From NCBI GenBank assembly GCA_963713545.1, contig CAVQME010000014.1, forward strand, positions 225,993 through 289,992: a stretch of DNA of 64,000 nt. Direction: 5' to 3'. Below, one piece after another: positions 27,888 to 35,875 of this stretch. Numbering within the stretch: the stretch's first letter is position 1; each line of letters opens with the position of its first letter. Position numbers and translations under genes: made by a program. The stretch comes from CAVPLM01 sp963713545 (lineage in GTDB: Bacteria; Actinomycetota; Thermoleophilia; RBG-16-64-13). The notes below the pieces were generated by a model. It was not told where the DNA came from. It was given only the letters and a program-made list of their open reading frames with translations, and searched no databases.

Positions 27888-28723
27888 AGAAGTGGAACAT
27901 GGTCATCGACCTCGCCCGCTGTCACGACTGCAACGACTGCTTCCTGGCGGACAAGGACGAGTTCGTAGGCAATGACTTCCCGCCCTACTCCGTGGCTCAG
28001 CCCTGGTCGGGTCATCGCTGGATGAACATCGACCGCAAGGAGAGGGGACAGTATCCGATCGTCCAGGTGTGCTACCTGCCGAAGCCCTGCAATCACTGTG
28101 ACGACCCCCCGTGCCTGAGGGATTCGCCCAAGAAGACCATCGAGAAGCGCAAGGACGGCATCGTCATCATCGATCCCAAGAAGGCCAAGGGCCACCCTGA
28201 GATCGTCGACACGTGCCCTTACGGCTCCATCTACTGGAACGAAGAAGCCCAGGTAGCCCAGAAGTGCACGGGCTGCGTGCATCTGCTGGAGGATGGCTGG
28301 ACCGAGACCCGCTGCTCGCAGGTCTGTCCCACCGAGGCCATCAAGTTCCTGCTGGCCGAGGATGAAGAGATGGCCGCCCTCGTCGCCGCCGATGGTCTGG
28401 AGGTCCTGCACCCCGAGTTCGGCAGCAGGCCCCGGGTCTACTACAAGAACCTCTATCGGTGGACCAAGGCGTTTGCCAGCGGCAGCGTGGCGTACAAGGA
28501 CACCGATGAATGTGCCGAAGGCGCGATGGTGATGGTGGCCGACGCCGGCCATTCGGTGGGTGAAGGTGTGGTCAACAACTACGGCGAGTTCGTGGTCGAC
28601 AGGCTCGAACCCGGCAAGTCCTACACCGTGGTCGTCACCGCCCCCGGCTATAAGCCGTACTCAGCAGAGGTCGCCCTCGACAAGAGCGTGAACATGGGTC
28701 TCATCCTCCTGGAGAAGGCCTAA
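27884..28723 (+). CDS. athS: pyrogallol-phloroglucinol transhydroxylase, small (Fe-S) subunit
   Basis: 279-aa Fe-S partner of the large subunit, coupled by an ATGA overlap. Cys groups: I CHDCNDC followed by Asp23 where paralogues have Cys; II CNHCDDPPC with no fourth Cys; III a lone Cys in DTCPYG; IV CTGC...RCSQVCP. That makes 11 Cys plus one Asp, enough for three clusters as in AthS. A C-terminal transthyretin/Ig-like domain (about 205-279) has the conserved NNYGEFVVDRLEPGKSYTV pattern, a hallmark of transhydroxylase small subunits. RPRVYYKNLYR precedes it, as in AthS. No signal peptide. Confidence 0.93.
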   Translation: MKKWNMVIDLARCHDCNDCFLADKDEFVGNDFPPYSVAQPWSGHRWMNIDRKERGQYPIVQVCYLPKPCNHCDDPPCLRDSPKKTIEKRKDGIVIIDPKKAKGHPEIVDTCPYGSIYWNEEAQVAQKCTGCVHLLEDGWTETRCSQVCPTEAIKFLLAEDEEMAALVAADGLEVLHPEFGSRPRVYYKNLYRWTKAFASGSVAYKDTDECAEGAMVMVADAGHSVGEGVVNNYGEFVVDRLEPGKSYTVVVTAPGYKPYSAEVALDKSVNMGLILLEKA

Positions 28724-28783
28724 GTCCTAGACTTCCGGCTGCGCGTGCCCGCTTAGCGCGAAAGTCACGCACTCGAGATCATC

Positions 28784-28807
28784 GGGGCCCGCCGCAAGGC
28801 GGGCCCC
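28784..28807 (+). terminator. terminator-like hairpin after first transhydroxylase operon
   Basis: GGGGCCCGCC (28784-28793) and GGCGGGCCCC (28798-28807) around a GCAA tetraloop, followed by GGCTTGTTGT. It separates operon 1 from the second transhydroxylase pair, whose gene starts about 100 bp later with a GGAGG site. No clear operator is seen in that gap. Confidence 0.7.
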
Positions 28808-28903
28808 GGCTTGTTGTCGTAGTCCGGACGCCGCCAAGGCGCTATGCATGAACAGTTGCTGACGCTACACTGAGTCGGTCGAGTCCTGAGCGAAGGAGGA
28901 TGC

Positions 28904-31498
28904 ATGGCAAACGGTGAGCAGCGGAGCAAGAACGGCGAGAAGACCATCGTCCGTGACATCAGCTGGTGCGGGGTCTTCAACGGTGCCAACGCCTGCATGG
29001 TCGATGTCAAAGACGGCAAGATGCTCCGCATCCGTCCCGCGCGCTACTATGAGCAGTACACCAAGGAAGAGGTGAGACCCTGGGTGATGCACGCCCGCGG
29101 CCAGACTTTCGAGCCGAGCGAGAAGAGCCTTGTCCCGCCCTTGAGTCTCGCCTACAAGAAGCGGGTCTACTCTCCCGGCCGCATCCGCTACCCCATGAAG
29201 CGGGTGGACTTCGATCCCAAAGGCGAACGCAATCCCCAAAACCGGGGCGTGAGCAAGTACGAGCGCATCAGCTGGGACGAAGCCCTCGACATCATCACCG
29301 CTGAGATGCTGCGCATCAAGGAGACGTACGGCTCCACCGCCATCCTCTACGAATCCGACCAGCATGGCGAGAACAAGGTGGTCCACGGTCCCCATGGGTG
29401 CGGCCGCAAGCTGCTCAACCTCTTCGGAGGCTATACCCTGCAGGTCCGCGACCCGGACAGCTGGGAGGGCTGGTGGTGGGGGGCCAAGCACGTGTGGGGC
29501 TGCGAGCCGGTGGGACAGCAGATGCCGCAGAAGAACCTCATCTATGACATCTCCAAGAACACCGAGCTCCTGCTGCACTGGGGTTGTGATCTCGAGACTA
29601 CCGTGTGGGGGTGGCAGGGCCAGCTCACGAGCCGGCTGAGCTTCTGGTGGACGGATCTGGGCATCAAACAGATCTTCATCGCTCCCGACGTCAACTACGC
29701 CAACGCCGTCCATGCCGATAAGTGGATCCCGATCCTCCCCAACACCGACGCCGCCCTCTATCTGGCCATCGCCTACGAGTGGTTCAAGAACGGCACCTAC
29801 GACAAGGAGTACCTCGAGACCCACGCGTACGGCGTGGACAAGTTCGAGGACTACGTCATGGGTAGGGAGGACGGCCAGCCGAAGTCGCCCGAGTGGGCCT
29901 CGCCTATCACCGGCATTCCTGCTCGCATCATCAGAGCCCTGGCCAAGGAGTGGGCCTCCAAGCGCACCACCATCGTCATCGGCAACGGCGGTCCGGGGAT
30001 ACGTGGTCCCTATGCCACCGAACCGGCCCGCCTGCAAGTGCTGTGCCTGGCCATGCAGGGACTGGGCAAGCCGGGCTGCAACCAGTCGAAGATGATCGAG
30101 TGGGGACTGCTGGATAGCTACGAGCAGGAGTCGCCCCCGGCGCCTTCCATCATGCCCTTCCTTAAGGCCGCGTATACCGGTGGCACCCCGATGGACACGT
30201 GCCACCCCTCGTTCATCCCCAAGAGCCTCATCCCCAAGGCTCTACTCGAAGGGCATGTGGAGTGGTACGGCAACGAGCATGAGATGGCGGCCCGCGAAGA
30301 CCAGTTCGTCCACTACGCGTACCCCGCTGAAGGTTGTTCCAAGATCCACATGATCTGGACCGACTCGCCCTCCTGGATCACCTGCTGGAACGCGGGCAAT
30401 GACTACGTGAGAGCGGTGCGGCAGACCGACATCGAGTTCATGCTGGCCCAGCACCCCTGGCTGGAGAACGATTGCCTGTTCGCCGACGTCATCCTCCCCA
30501 TCAACACGAAGCTGGAAGAGGACGACATCGGCAGCGACCTCTTCAGCGGGCAGATGAACCTCCTGTTCCTCGAAGAGCGGTGCGTGGAGCCGCTGGGCGA
30601 ATCGGTGAGCGACTATGAAGCGGTCTGCCTGATCGCCGAGCGGCTTGGGCTGCTCCAGGAATACACGGGCGGCAAGTCCGTCCAGGACCTCATCAGGATC
30701 GGCTACGAGACGTCCCGAGTGGCGGACAGCATCAGCTGGGAAGACCTGCAGCGCAAGGGCTACTACGTGATCCCGCCCCTGGAGGGCTGGGAAGATATCC
30801 CCGCGGGTCTGGTGGAGTTCTACGAGGATCCGGAGAAGCACCCGCTCTCGACGCCGACCGGCAAGCTGGAGTTCTACGCCACCGGTCTTGCCGAGCACTT
30901 CCCCGACGACGAGGAGCGGCCGCCGGTGCCCAAGTGGATCCCGAAGGGCGTCTCGCACGAGGAGACCATCGGGACCGAGCGCTCCAAGAAGTATCCGCTG
31001 CTCGTGATGAGCAACCACCCCCGCTGGGGAGTGCACTCCCAGCACGACGACATCACCTGGTTCCGGGAGATCGACACCTGCAAGGTCAAAGGGCCGGACG
31101 GGTACTTGTATCAGCCGTTGTGGATGAACCCAGTGGATGCGGCGGCAAGAGGGATCGAGCACGGCGACGTGGTGGCGCTCGTCAATGACCGAGGCACGGT
31201 CCTCGCGGGAGCCTACATCACCGAACGCATCATGCCCGGAGCAGTGGGGATCGACCACGGGGCCAAGTACGACCCGATCGTCGCCGGCGAGATCGACCGG
31301 GGCGGCGCCATCAACACCATCGTGCCGCGGAACGTCACCTCCAAGAATGCCTGCGGCCACGCCGTCTCCGGTTTCCTGGCCGAGGTGGAGAAGGCCGACC
31401 TGGAGGCGCTCAAGGCCAAGTACCCGGACGCTTTTGCCCGGGAATGTCACATCACGGCCGGGCCGTGCCTAGCCGGCTTCACGGAGGGGGGTGTCTAG
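28904..31498 (+). CDS. transhydroxylase-like molybdopterin oxidoreductase, large subunit (paralogue 2)
   Basis: 864-aa DMSO-reductase-family protein, cytoplasmic (no Tat signal), without an N-terminal CxxC Fe-S motif. It aligns to the transhydroxylase large subunit (DPDSWEGWWWGAKHVWG holds the Asp-Ser-Trp of the Mo site; DQHGENKVVH holds a His where AthL has His144). Other residues differ: AthL Tyr152/Arg153 have no counterpart, and the Cys/Tyr pair of ANCSGY is replaced in DLFSGQMN. It is far closer to paralogue 3 than to the AthL-like protein upstream. The reaction is therefore probably not pyrogallol transhydroxylation; hydroxylation or dehydroxylation of another di- or trihydroxybenzene, as for resorcinol hydroxylase, is plausible. 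Confidence 0.88.
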   Translation: MANGEQRSKNGEKTIVRDISWCGVFNGANACMVDVKDGKMLRIRPARYYEQYTKEEVRPWVMHARGQTFEPSEKSLVPPLSLAYKKRVYSPGRIRYPMKRVDFDPKGERNPQNRGVSKYERISWDEALDIITAEMLRIKETYGSTAILYESDQHGENKVVHGPHGCGRKLLNLFGGYTLQVRDPDSWEGWWWGAKHVWGCEPVGQQMPQKNLIYDISKNTELLLHWGCDLETTVWGWQGQLTSRLSFWWTDLGIKQIFIAPDVNYANAVHADKWIPILPNTDAALYLAIAYEWFKNGTYDKEYLETHAYGVDKFEDYVMGREDGQPKSPEWASPITGIPARIIRALAKEWASKRTTIVIGNGGPGIRGPYATEPARLQVLCLAMQGLGKPGCNQSKMIEWGLLDSYEQESPPAPSIMPFLKAAYTGGTPMDTCHPSFIPKSLIPKALLEGHVEWYGNEHEMAAREDQFVHYAYPAEGCSKIHMIWTDSPSWITCWNAGNDYVRAVRQTDIEFMLAQHPWLENDCLFADVILPINTKLEEDDIGSDLFSGQMNLLFLEERCVEPLGESVSDYEAVCLIAERLGLLQEYTGGKSVQDLIRIGYETSRVADSISWEDLQRKGYYVIPPLEGWEDIPAGLVEFYEDPEKHPLSTPTGKLEFYATGLAEHFPDDEERPPVPKWIPKGVSHEETIGTERSKKYPLLVMSNHPRWGVHSQHDDITWFREIDTCKVKGPDGYLYQPLWMNPVDAAARGIEHGDVVALVNDRGTVLAGAYITERIMPGAVGIDHGAKYDPIVAGEIDRGGAINTIVPRNVTSKNACGHAVSGFLAEVEKADLEALKAKYPDAFARECHITAGPCLAGFTEGGV

Positions 31499-32328
31499 TG
31501 GGCAAGGTCCTCGTCATCGATCTCGCCATCTGTAACGGCTGCCACAACTGCCAGATAGCCTGCAAAGACGAGCACGTGGCCAACGACTGGACCCCCATCG
31601 CCAAACCCCAACCGGATACCGGCCAGTTCTGGAACAAGGTGATCAACCTAGAACGGGGCACGGTGCCCAAAGTGCAGGTGACCTACCACCACACCATCTG
31701 CCAGCACTGCGAGGAGGCCCCCTGTATCGAAGCCTGCCCGGCCGGGGCCATCTACCGCCGCCCCGACGGCATCGTCATCATCGACCCGCACGAGTGCCGG
31801 GGTAACCAGCTCTGTCTGGAAGCCTGCCCCTATGAGAACGTCATCTACTTTAACGACGACTTGAACATCGCCCAGAAGTGCACCTTCTGCGCCCATCTCT
31901 TAGACCAGGGCTGGACCGAGACCCGCTGTTCGGACGCCTGCCCCACCGGGGCCTTCACCTTCGGGGAGGAAGACGATCCCAAGATAAAGGACCTCCTCGC
32001 TAAAGCCGAGCTCTTAAAGCCCGAACTCCCCACCCGTCCCCGGGTCTACTACCTCAACCTACCTAAGAAATGGATCGCCGGCGCCGTCTACGACTCCGAA
32101 GCCGACGAGTGCACCGAAGGGGCCACGGTCACCGCGAAGAACCGGGAGACGGGGGAGACGGTCTCTACCGTAACCGACAACTACGGCGACTTCTGGCTTA
32201 AGGGCCTTGCGGACGGCACCTACACCCTGACCATCGAGAAAGAGGGCTACTTGACCCAGAAGCTGGGTCCCATCGACGCCACCCAGAAAGACCAGAACCT
32301 GGGCGACATCGTACTCTGGAAAGCGTAG
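31498..32328 (+). CDS. transhydroxylase-like Fe-S subunit (paralogue 2)
   Basis: 276-aa Fe-S subunit starting at GTG 31498 (overlaps the large-subunit stop; strong GGAGGGGGG site). Cys groups: I CNGCHNCQIAC, II CQHCEEAPCIEAC, III ECRGNQLCLEACP, IV CTFC...RCSDACP. That is 15 Cys, enough for up to four clusters against three in AthS-type subunits. A C-terminal transthyretin-like domain (TDNYGDFWLKGLADGTYTL) is retained. The gene uses two TTA and two CTA codons, uncommon in this GC-rich region. It is followed by an iclR gene after 4 bp, so the regulator is in the same transcript. Confidence 0.9.
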   Translation: MGKVLVIDLAICNGCHNCQIACKDEHVANDWTPIAKPQPDTGQFWNKVINLERGTVPKVQVTYHHTICQHCEEAPCIEACPAGAIYRRPDGIVIIDPHECRGNQLCLEACPYENVIYFNDDLNIAQKCTFCAHLLDQGWTETRCSDACPTGAFTFGEEDDPKIKDLLAKAELLKPELPTRPRVYYLNLPKKWIAGAVYDSEADECTEGATVTAKNRETGETVSTVTDNYGDFWLKGLADGTYTLTIEKEGYLTQKLGPIDATQKDQNLGDIVLWKA

Positions 32329-32332
32329 GGCT

Positions 32333-33160
32333 ATGGTGAGATCTGGGGGCCGACCGCGGTCACCCGTCTCGGACCAGACGGGCGAAGAGAGCGATCTCTT
32401 CGTCCGAGCCCTGGCCCGGGGCCTCACCATCCTTGCCCTTTTTGACATCGAGCATCCGGATTGGAGCCTGAGCGACATCTGCGCCCGCACCGGTATCTCG
32501 AAGACCACCGCCTACCGCATGCTCCGGACCATGGAGTGGAAGGACTTCGTGGTCTTCGATCCCGATACGGAGCTGTACCACCTGGGCAGAGCGACGATCC
32601 CAAGCGCCTATTTGGCCCTGTCGTCGGTGAGCTTCGTGCGGGCCGTCCACCCGTTGCTGGAGGAGTTGGCCGAGGCCACGGGGGAGACGGTGGAGCTGAC
32701 GGTAGAGGGGGCCGGTGGGGCCGTGGTGGTCGATCAGGTCGCCACTACCCATCCGTTCAAGCCTAATCTGCCGATCGGCCGAGTGCTCTCCAATGTGGCC
32801 AACTCTTCGTTCCGCATGCTGGTGGCCTTCAGGCCTGAGGCGGAAAGGCAAAAGATACTGCGGTCGGCCCAACTGAGGTTCACCCCCAACACCGTTACCG
32901 ATCCCGAGGAGATCGAGCGCCGGCTGGACGCCGCCGTCCTGGACGGTGTCTCCTATGATATCGAGGAGCAGGACCTCGGCGTGTGCGCCGTCTCGGCCCC
33001 GGTCTTCGGGGCCGACGGCGTCGTGCGCGCGGTCGTCACCATCGTGGCACCATCGGAGCGTTTCGGGCCGCGGGAAAAGCGGAAGAACACAGATGCGGTG
33101 AAAAGTGCCGCGGCAGAGATGTCCCGCTACCTGAGCAGGGCCACCTTCGCCGGAAGTTGA
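32333..33160 (+). CDS. IclR-family transcriptional regulator (first)
   Basis: 275-aa regulator with an N-terminal winged HTH (about 25-85; WSLSDICARTGISKTTAYRML) and an IclR effector domain (about 95-265; ELTVEGAGGAVVVDQVATTH, DGVSYDIEEQDLGVCAVSAP). IclR members often sense aromatic acids. It is cotranscribed with paralogue 2 and sits just upstream of a promoter with a palindromic GGAAT...ATTCC operator before paralogue 3, so it probably controls paralogue 3 and perhaps the lyase operon at 20.7 kb. Sign of regulation is unknown. Confidence 0.9.
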   Translation: MVRSGGRPRSPVSDQTGEESDLFVRALARGLTILALFDIEHPDWSLSDICARTGISKTTAYRMLRTMEWKDFVVFDPDTELYHLGRATIPSAYLALSSVSFVRAVHPLLEELAEATGETVELTVEGAGGAVVVDQVATTHPFKPNLPIGRVLSNVANSSFRMLVAFRPEAERQKILRSAQLRFTPNTVTDPEEIERRLDAAVLDGVSYDIEEQDLGVCAVSAPVFGADGVVRAVVTIVAPSERFGPREKRKNTDAVKSAAAEMSRYLSRATFAGS

Positions 33161-33176
33161 CGCGGTCTCCAGGAAG

Positions 33177-33205
33177 TTGACTGCGACCCCTTCCGGTGGC
33201 ATAGT
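33177..33205 (+). promoter_or_regulatory. probable promoter of third transhydroxylase operon
   Basis: -35 TTGACT (33177-33182), 17-bp spacer, -10 CATAGT (33200-33205). The element GGAAGTTGAC occurs twice 20 bp apart (33152 and 33172); the first copy covers the stop codon of the iclR gene, the second contains the -35. Inferred transcription start is about 33212, just before the palindromic operator. Confidence 0.55.
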
Positions 33206-33220
33206 GTTGCTGTGGACGCC

Positions 33221-33252
33221 AGCGGAATAGTGATTCCGCTAGACGGAATAGA
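33221..33252 (+). promoter_or_regulatory. palindromic operator, probably IclR-bound
   Basis: AGCGGAATAGTGATTCCGCT (33221-33240) has perfect 8-bp arms around a 4-bp centre. An extra direct half-site CGGAATAG recurs at 33244, exactly 21 bp (two helical turns) after the one at 33223. The position downstream of the predicted -10 suggests repression by roadblock. Half-sites match the palindrome upstream of the lyase gene at 20480. Confidence 0.65.
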
Positions 33253-33274
33253 GCGGCAGAGCTAAGGAGGCAGT

Positions 33275-35875
33275 ATGGCGGAAGACCGGACCAAGAACAG
33301 TAAGTCGGGCGAGCGCACGCTGGTGCGGGACATCAGCTTCTGCGGGGTGCCCGAGAATGGCTCCAACGCATCGATGGTGGATGTGAAGGATGGCAAGATC
33401 ATCCGCATCCGCCCAATGCATTACGACTGGAAGTACGACCCTGAGAAGGACATGAACCCCTGGAAGTTCGAAGTGCGTGGCAAGACTTTCGAACCCAGCA
33501 TGAAGACTCTCATCCCGCCGTACTCCATTGCGTACAAGAAGCGAGTCTACTCGCCGGCCCGCATCCGTTACCCCATGATGCGGGTGGACTTCGATCCGAA
33601 CGGCGAGCGCAACCCGCAGAACCGCGGCGTGAGCAAGTACAAGCGCATCTCCTGGGATGAAGCGCTCGACATCATCACCAGCGAGATGAATCGTATCAAG
33701 GAGACCTACGGGCCCACCGCGCTTCTCTACGAGAGCGACCAGCACGGTGAGAACAAGGTCGTGCACGCCGACCACGGCGCGGGCCGCAAGCTGCTTCGCC
33801 TGTGGGGTGGCTTCACCCAGCAGAACCGCCAGCCCGACAGTTGGGAAGGCTGGTGGTTCGGGAGCAAGCACTTCTGGGGCTGCGAGCCGGTCGGCCAGGG
33901 CCAGCAGAGCAACCTGCTCTACGACATGTCGAAGAACGCCGAGCTGCTCCTCTTCTGGGGCTGCGACCAGGAGACGACTCCGTGGGGTTGGCAGGGCCAA
34001 CTCCCGAGCCGTCTCAGCTACTACTGGACAGAGCTCGGCATCAAGCAGATCTACGTGTGCCCCGACCTCAACTACGCGGCCGCCGTGCATGCCGACAGAT
34101 GGATCCCGGTCTTGCCGAACACGGATGCGGCCTTGTACCTAGGTATCACCTACCAGTGGTTCAAGGACGGTACCTACGACAAGGAGTACCTCGCGACTCA
34201 TGCCGTAGGCGTGGACAAGTTCGAGGCCTATGTCATGGGTGAAGAGGACGGAGTTCCCAAGACTCCGGAATGGGCCGCGCCGATCACCGGTGTCCCGGCC
34301 CGGGTCATCAAGGCGCTGGCCAAGGAGTGGGCGTCGAAGCGCACCACTGTGGTCATCGGCAACGGGGGCCCCGGCATCCGCGGCCCGTATGCGACCGAAG
34401 CCGCGCGGCTGCAGTGCATCTGCCTTGCCATGCAGGGACTGGGCAAGCCCGGCACAAACCAGGCGAAGATGATCGAGTGGGGTCTCTTCGACAAGCCGGA
34501 CCAATACGCACAGCCTTTGCCTCTGCGCGTACCCAACGTACGCGCCGCTCACACAGGTGGCCATCCCGACAACACCAACCACCCATCGTTCATTCCCAAG
34601 ACCTACATCCCGAAGGCCATCCTCGAGGGCCAATGCGACTGGTACGGCGTCGAATCCGAGTGTGCCGACCGCGTAGACCAGTTCGTGCATTACAAGTATC
34701 CGGCCGACGGTTGCTCCAAGATCCACATGGTGTGGACCGACTCTCCGTCCTGGATCACCTGCTGGAACTCGGGCAACGACTACGTCCGGGCCATGCGGCA
34801 CCCCGACGTCGAGTTCATGTTCTGTCAGCACCCCTGGCTGGAGAACGACGCCCTCTTGGCCGACATCATCCTGCCGGTCAACACCAAGCTCGAAGAGGAC
34901 GACATCGCGGTCGACATCTTCAGCGGCCAGTACAACCTGCTCTTCCCGGAGCACAGGTGCATCGAACCGCTGGGCGAGTCTTTCAGCGACTACGAGATCG
35001 TCTGCAAGATCGCCGAGCGCCTGGGATTGCTGGAGGAGTACACGGGTGGCAAGACGATTCCGGAACTGATCAAGTACGGCTGGGAGACGTCTCGCGTGGA
35101 AGACCTCGTCAGTTGGGAAGATCTCAACGACAAGGGATACTACGTGGTGCCTACCGCCGACAACTGGGAGGATGTACCCGCCGGCTTCTACAACTTCTAC
35201 AAGGATCCCAAGAAGTACCCGCTTTCGACTCCTACTGGCCTGCTCGAGTTCGAGGCCACAGGTCTGGTCGAGCACTTCCCAGAGGACCTGGAACGGCCGC
35301 CCGTGCCGAAGTGGATCGCCAAAGGCATCAGCCATGAGGAGACCCTCGGCACCGAACGTTCTAAGAAGTATCCGCTGCTGGTCTGCTCCAACCACCCGCG
35401 GTGGGGTGTGCACTCCCAGCACGATGACATCACCTGGCTGCGCGAGATCGAGACCTGCAAGATCACCGGCCCCGACGGGTACCAGTACCACACGGTCTGG
35501 CTGCATCCGTCGACGGCTGAGCCTCGCGGGATCAAGCATGGGGACGTCGTGTCCATCTTCAATGAGCGCGGCACGGTGCTCGGCGCCGCGCTCATCACCG
35601 AGCGCATCATGCCCGGCGTCATCTACATCGACCACGGCGCCAAGTGGGACCCGATCGAGCCCGGTGTGATAGATCGGGGCGGGGCCATCAACACCATCGT
35701 CCCCGGCAATACCACGTCTAAGAACGCGGTCGGTCACGCGGTCAGCGGTTTCCTGGCTGAAATCGAGAAGACCGACGTGGAAGCGCTGAAAGCCAAGTAT
35801 CCGGAAGCCTTCGAGAAGCCCTTCCACCCCTGCGCGGGTCCCGGCTTAGAGGCCTGCATCATGGGAGGTGAATGA
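33275..35875 (+). CDS. transhydroxylase-like molybdopterin oxidoreductase, large subunit (paralogue 3)
   Basis: 866-aa paralogue of the previous large subunit, with long identical blocks such as RPPVPKWI and SNHPRWGVHSQHDDITW. The Mo-site motif QPDSWEGWWFGSKHFWG and DQHGENKVVH are kept, and the AthL Cys/Tyr pair is again replaced (DIFSGQYN). No Tat signal and no large-subunit Fe-S motif. AAGGAGG site, ATG 33275. It lies directly behind the IclR operator and is therefore likely the inducible copy. Paralogues 2 and 3 look like a tandem duplication with divergence; substrates unknown. Confidence 0.9.
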   Translation: MAEDRTKNSKSGERTLVRDISFCGVPENGSNASMVDVKDGKIIRIRPMHYDWKYDPEKDMNPWKFEVRGKTFEPSMKTLIPPYSIAYKKRVYSPARIRYPMMRVDFDPNGERNPQNRGVSKYKRISWDEALDIITSEMNRIKETYGPTALLYESDQHGENKVVHADHGAGRKLLRLWGGFTQQNRQPDSWEGWWFGSKHFWGCEPVGQGQQSNLLYDMSKNAELLLFWGCDQETTPWGWQGQLPSRLSYYWTELGIKQIYVCPDLNYAAAVHADRWIPVLPNTDAALYLGITYQWFKDGTYDKEYLATHAVGVDKFEAYVMGEEDGVPKTPEWAAPITGVPARVIKALAKEWASKRTTVVIGNGGPGIRGPYATEAARLQCICLAMQGLGKPGTNQAKMIEWGLFDKPDQYAQPLPLRVPNVRAAHTGGHPDNTNHPSFIPKTYIPKAILEGQCDWYGVESECADRVDQFVHYKYPADGCSKIHMVWTDSPSWITCWNSGNDYVRAMRHPDVEFMFCQHPWLENDALLADIILPVNTKLEEDDIAVDIFSGQYNLLFPEHRCIEPLGESFSDYEIVCKIAERLGLLEEYTGGKTIPELIKYGWETSRVEDLVSWEDLNDKGYYVVPTADNWEDVPAGFYNFYKDPKKYPLSTPTGLLEFEATGLVEHFPEDLERPPVPKWIAKGISHEETLGTERSKKYPLLVCSNHPRWGVHSQHDDITWLREIETCKITGPDGYQYHTVWLHPSTAEPRGIKHGDVVSIFNERGTVLGAALITERIMPGVIYIDHGAKWDPIEPGVIDRGGAINTIVPGNTTSKNAVGHAVSGFLAEIEKTDVEALKAKYPEAFEKPFHPCAGPGLEACIMGGE

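Noticed and set aside
34139..35827. Long antisense frame (over 560 codons) opposite the third transhydroxylase gene
   Set aside because: Mirror of a GC-rich coding strand; the sense strand encodes a complete conserved protein, and the antisense translation has no family features.
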